DNA of 5,079 nt. Origin: an uncultured Prevotella sp. (GTDB lineage Bacteria; Bacteroidota; Bacteroidia; Bacteroidales; Bacteroidaceae). Below are positions 4,758 through 5,079 of this stretch, one piece after another. Where the stretch lies: assembly GCA_900557255.1 (NCBI GenBank), contig USSA01000194.1, positions 1 through 5,079 on the forward strand, given 5' to 3'. Numbering within the stretch: position 1 is the first letter of the stretch; each line of letters begins with the position of its first letter. A model generated the notes under the pieces. That model had not been told where the DNA came from, ran no database searches, and saw only the letters and a list, made by a program, of their open reading frames with translations. Made by a program: the position numbers and the translations under genes.

Positions 4758-5078
4758 TTATTTTGAGCTTTTCATAGCACGTTTTATGCGATTTGATTCT
4801 TGCAAAAGCTTATTGGCTATACTATCTTTATAAGTAGCCATTTCAACCATTTCATGATGATGGCGAATAGAATCCTCGTAGGCAGCAACACGATTTCTTA
4901 CATCATCTATAACTTTCTCATCTCGGCAAACAGAAAAATGCTTTTCGATGTAACTAACATTCGGGTCATCGGATGGAAGCACCATCTTCAATGCCCTATA
5001 CTTCAAATCTGCCTCCTCCCAATCTTGGTGCTCTCGCCATTGGGTGAGATTGCCCCAAATGGAAATGACAAGAGATAG
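4758..5078 (-). CDS. 3' part of an unidentified protein with charged helical tail (partial)
   Basis: The frame is open from the window edge to the TAA at 4758-4760, giving the last 106 residues. It opens with a hydrophobic piece (LSLVISIWGNLTQ) that could be the end of a membrane helix. A tryptophan-rich turn follows (WREHQDWEEADLKYRALKMV), then a highly charged, mostly helical stretch (SYIEKHFSVCRDEKVIDDVR, AAYEDSIRHHHEMVEMATYK) ending in a basic tail (SNRIKRAMKSSK). Starting at an internal TTG (5006) is possible but there is no reason to choose it, since coding-like sequence continues upstream. I do not recognise the family. The pattern suggests a single-pass membrane protein with a cytoplasmic helical domain, which is inference. 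It converges on the zinc finger gene across a shared terminator. Confidence 0.6.
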   Translation of the reverse strand, partial: LSLVISIWGNLTQWREHQDWEEADLKYRALKMVLPSDDPNVSYIEKHFSVCRDEKVIDDVRNRVAAYEDSIRHHHEMVEMATYKDSIANKLLQESNRIKRAMKSSK

Positions 5079-5079
5079 A

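Noticed and set aside
4800..5078. Plus-strand open frame of 92 codons at the right edge
   Set aside because: It lies opposite the minus-strand gene, whose charged helical protein is much more plausible, and it overlaps it over its entire length.

Overview
The window looks like accessory DNA from a member of the Bacteroidales (Bacteroides or a close relative). The evidence is a Bacteroides-type IS1380-like transposase remnant, -33/-7 promoters resembling TTTG…TAnnTTTG instead of classical sigma70 promoters, an AraC regulator paired with a MATE transporter, and AT-rich spacers with few strong Shine-Dalgarno sites. Most of the window is made of broken, truncated or re-joined genes, so it reads as a much-rearranged accessory region rather than a conserved core operon.

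Left part (1-1343): a frameshifted ruin of an ORF6N (KilA-N/antirepressor-like) gene, then a 35-codon tail of an unidentified gene. These are followed by a small three-helix membrane protein of unknown function (308-739), a hairpin terminator, and a small lipoprotein of unknown function (816-1349). The stop codon of the lipoprotein is supplied by the end of an insertion sequence.

Insertion sequence remnant (1344-1881): a 538-bp internally deleted IS1380-like element on the minus strand. Both 13-bp terminal inverted repeats survive. The transposase is reduced to its first 62 codons, eight codons from the C-terminal third, and the C-terminal end in a shifted frame. The transposase promoter end is intact and shows a promoter, an outer hairpin and a 13-bp inverted repeat covering the start codon. 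This layout is like the read-through protection known from IS10/IS50.

Central part (1885-4187): an AraC-family regulator starting 3 bp from the insertion sequence end, followed on the same strand by a complete 452-residue MATE-family efflux transporter. The MATE gene has its own Bacteroides-type promoter, with a GTGAAA-N7-TTTCAC inverted repeat in the promoter spacer. This pair is visibly GC-richer than the genes to its left. It is the one clearly functional module: probable drug or metabolite export under the control of its neighbouring regulator.

Right part (4205-5079): about 120 bp of a second, related insertion sequence end in the same orientation as the first, so the AraC-MATE pair lies between two such ends. 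It runs directly into the 3' remainder of a gene for a NERD-type nuclease with a topoisomerase C4 zinc finger. A long two-way hairpin terminator separates that from the 3' end of an unidentified minus-strand gene that leaves the window. I see no RNA genes, CRISPR arrays or recognisable new defence system. The most interesting points are the decayed composite-transposon-like layout and the regulatory architecture of the insertion sequence end.
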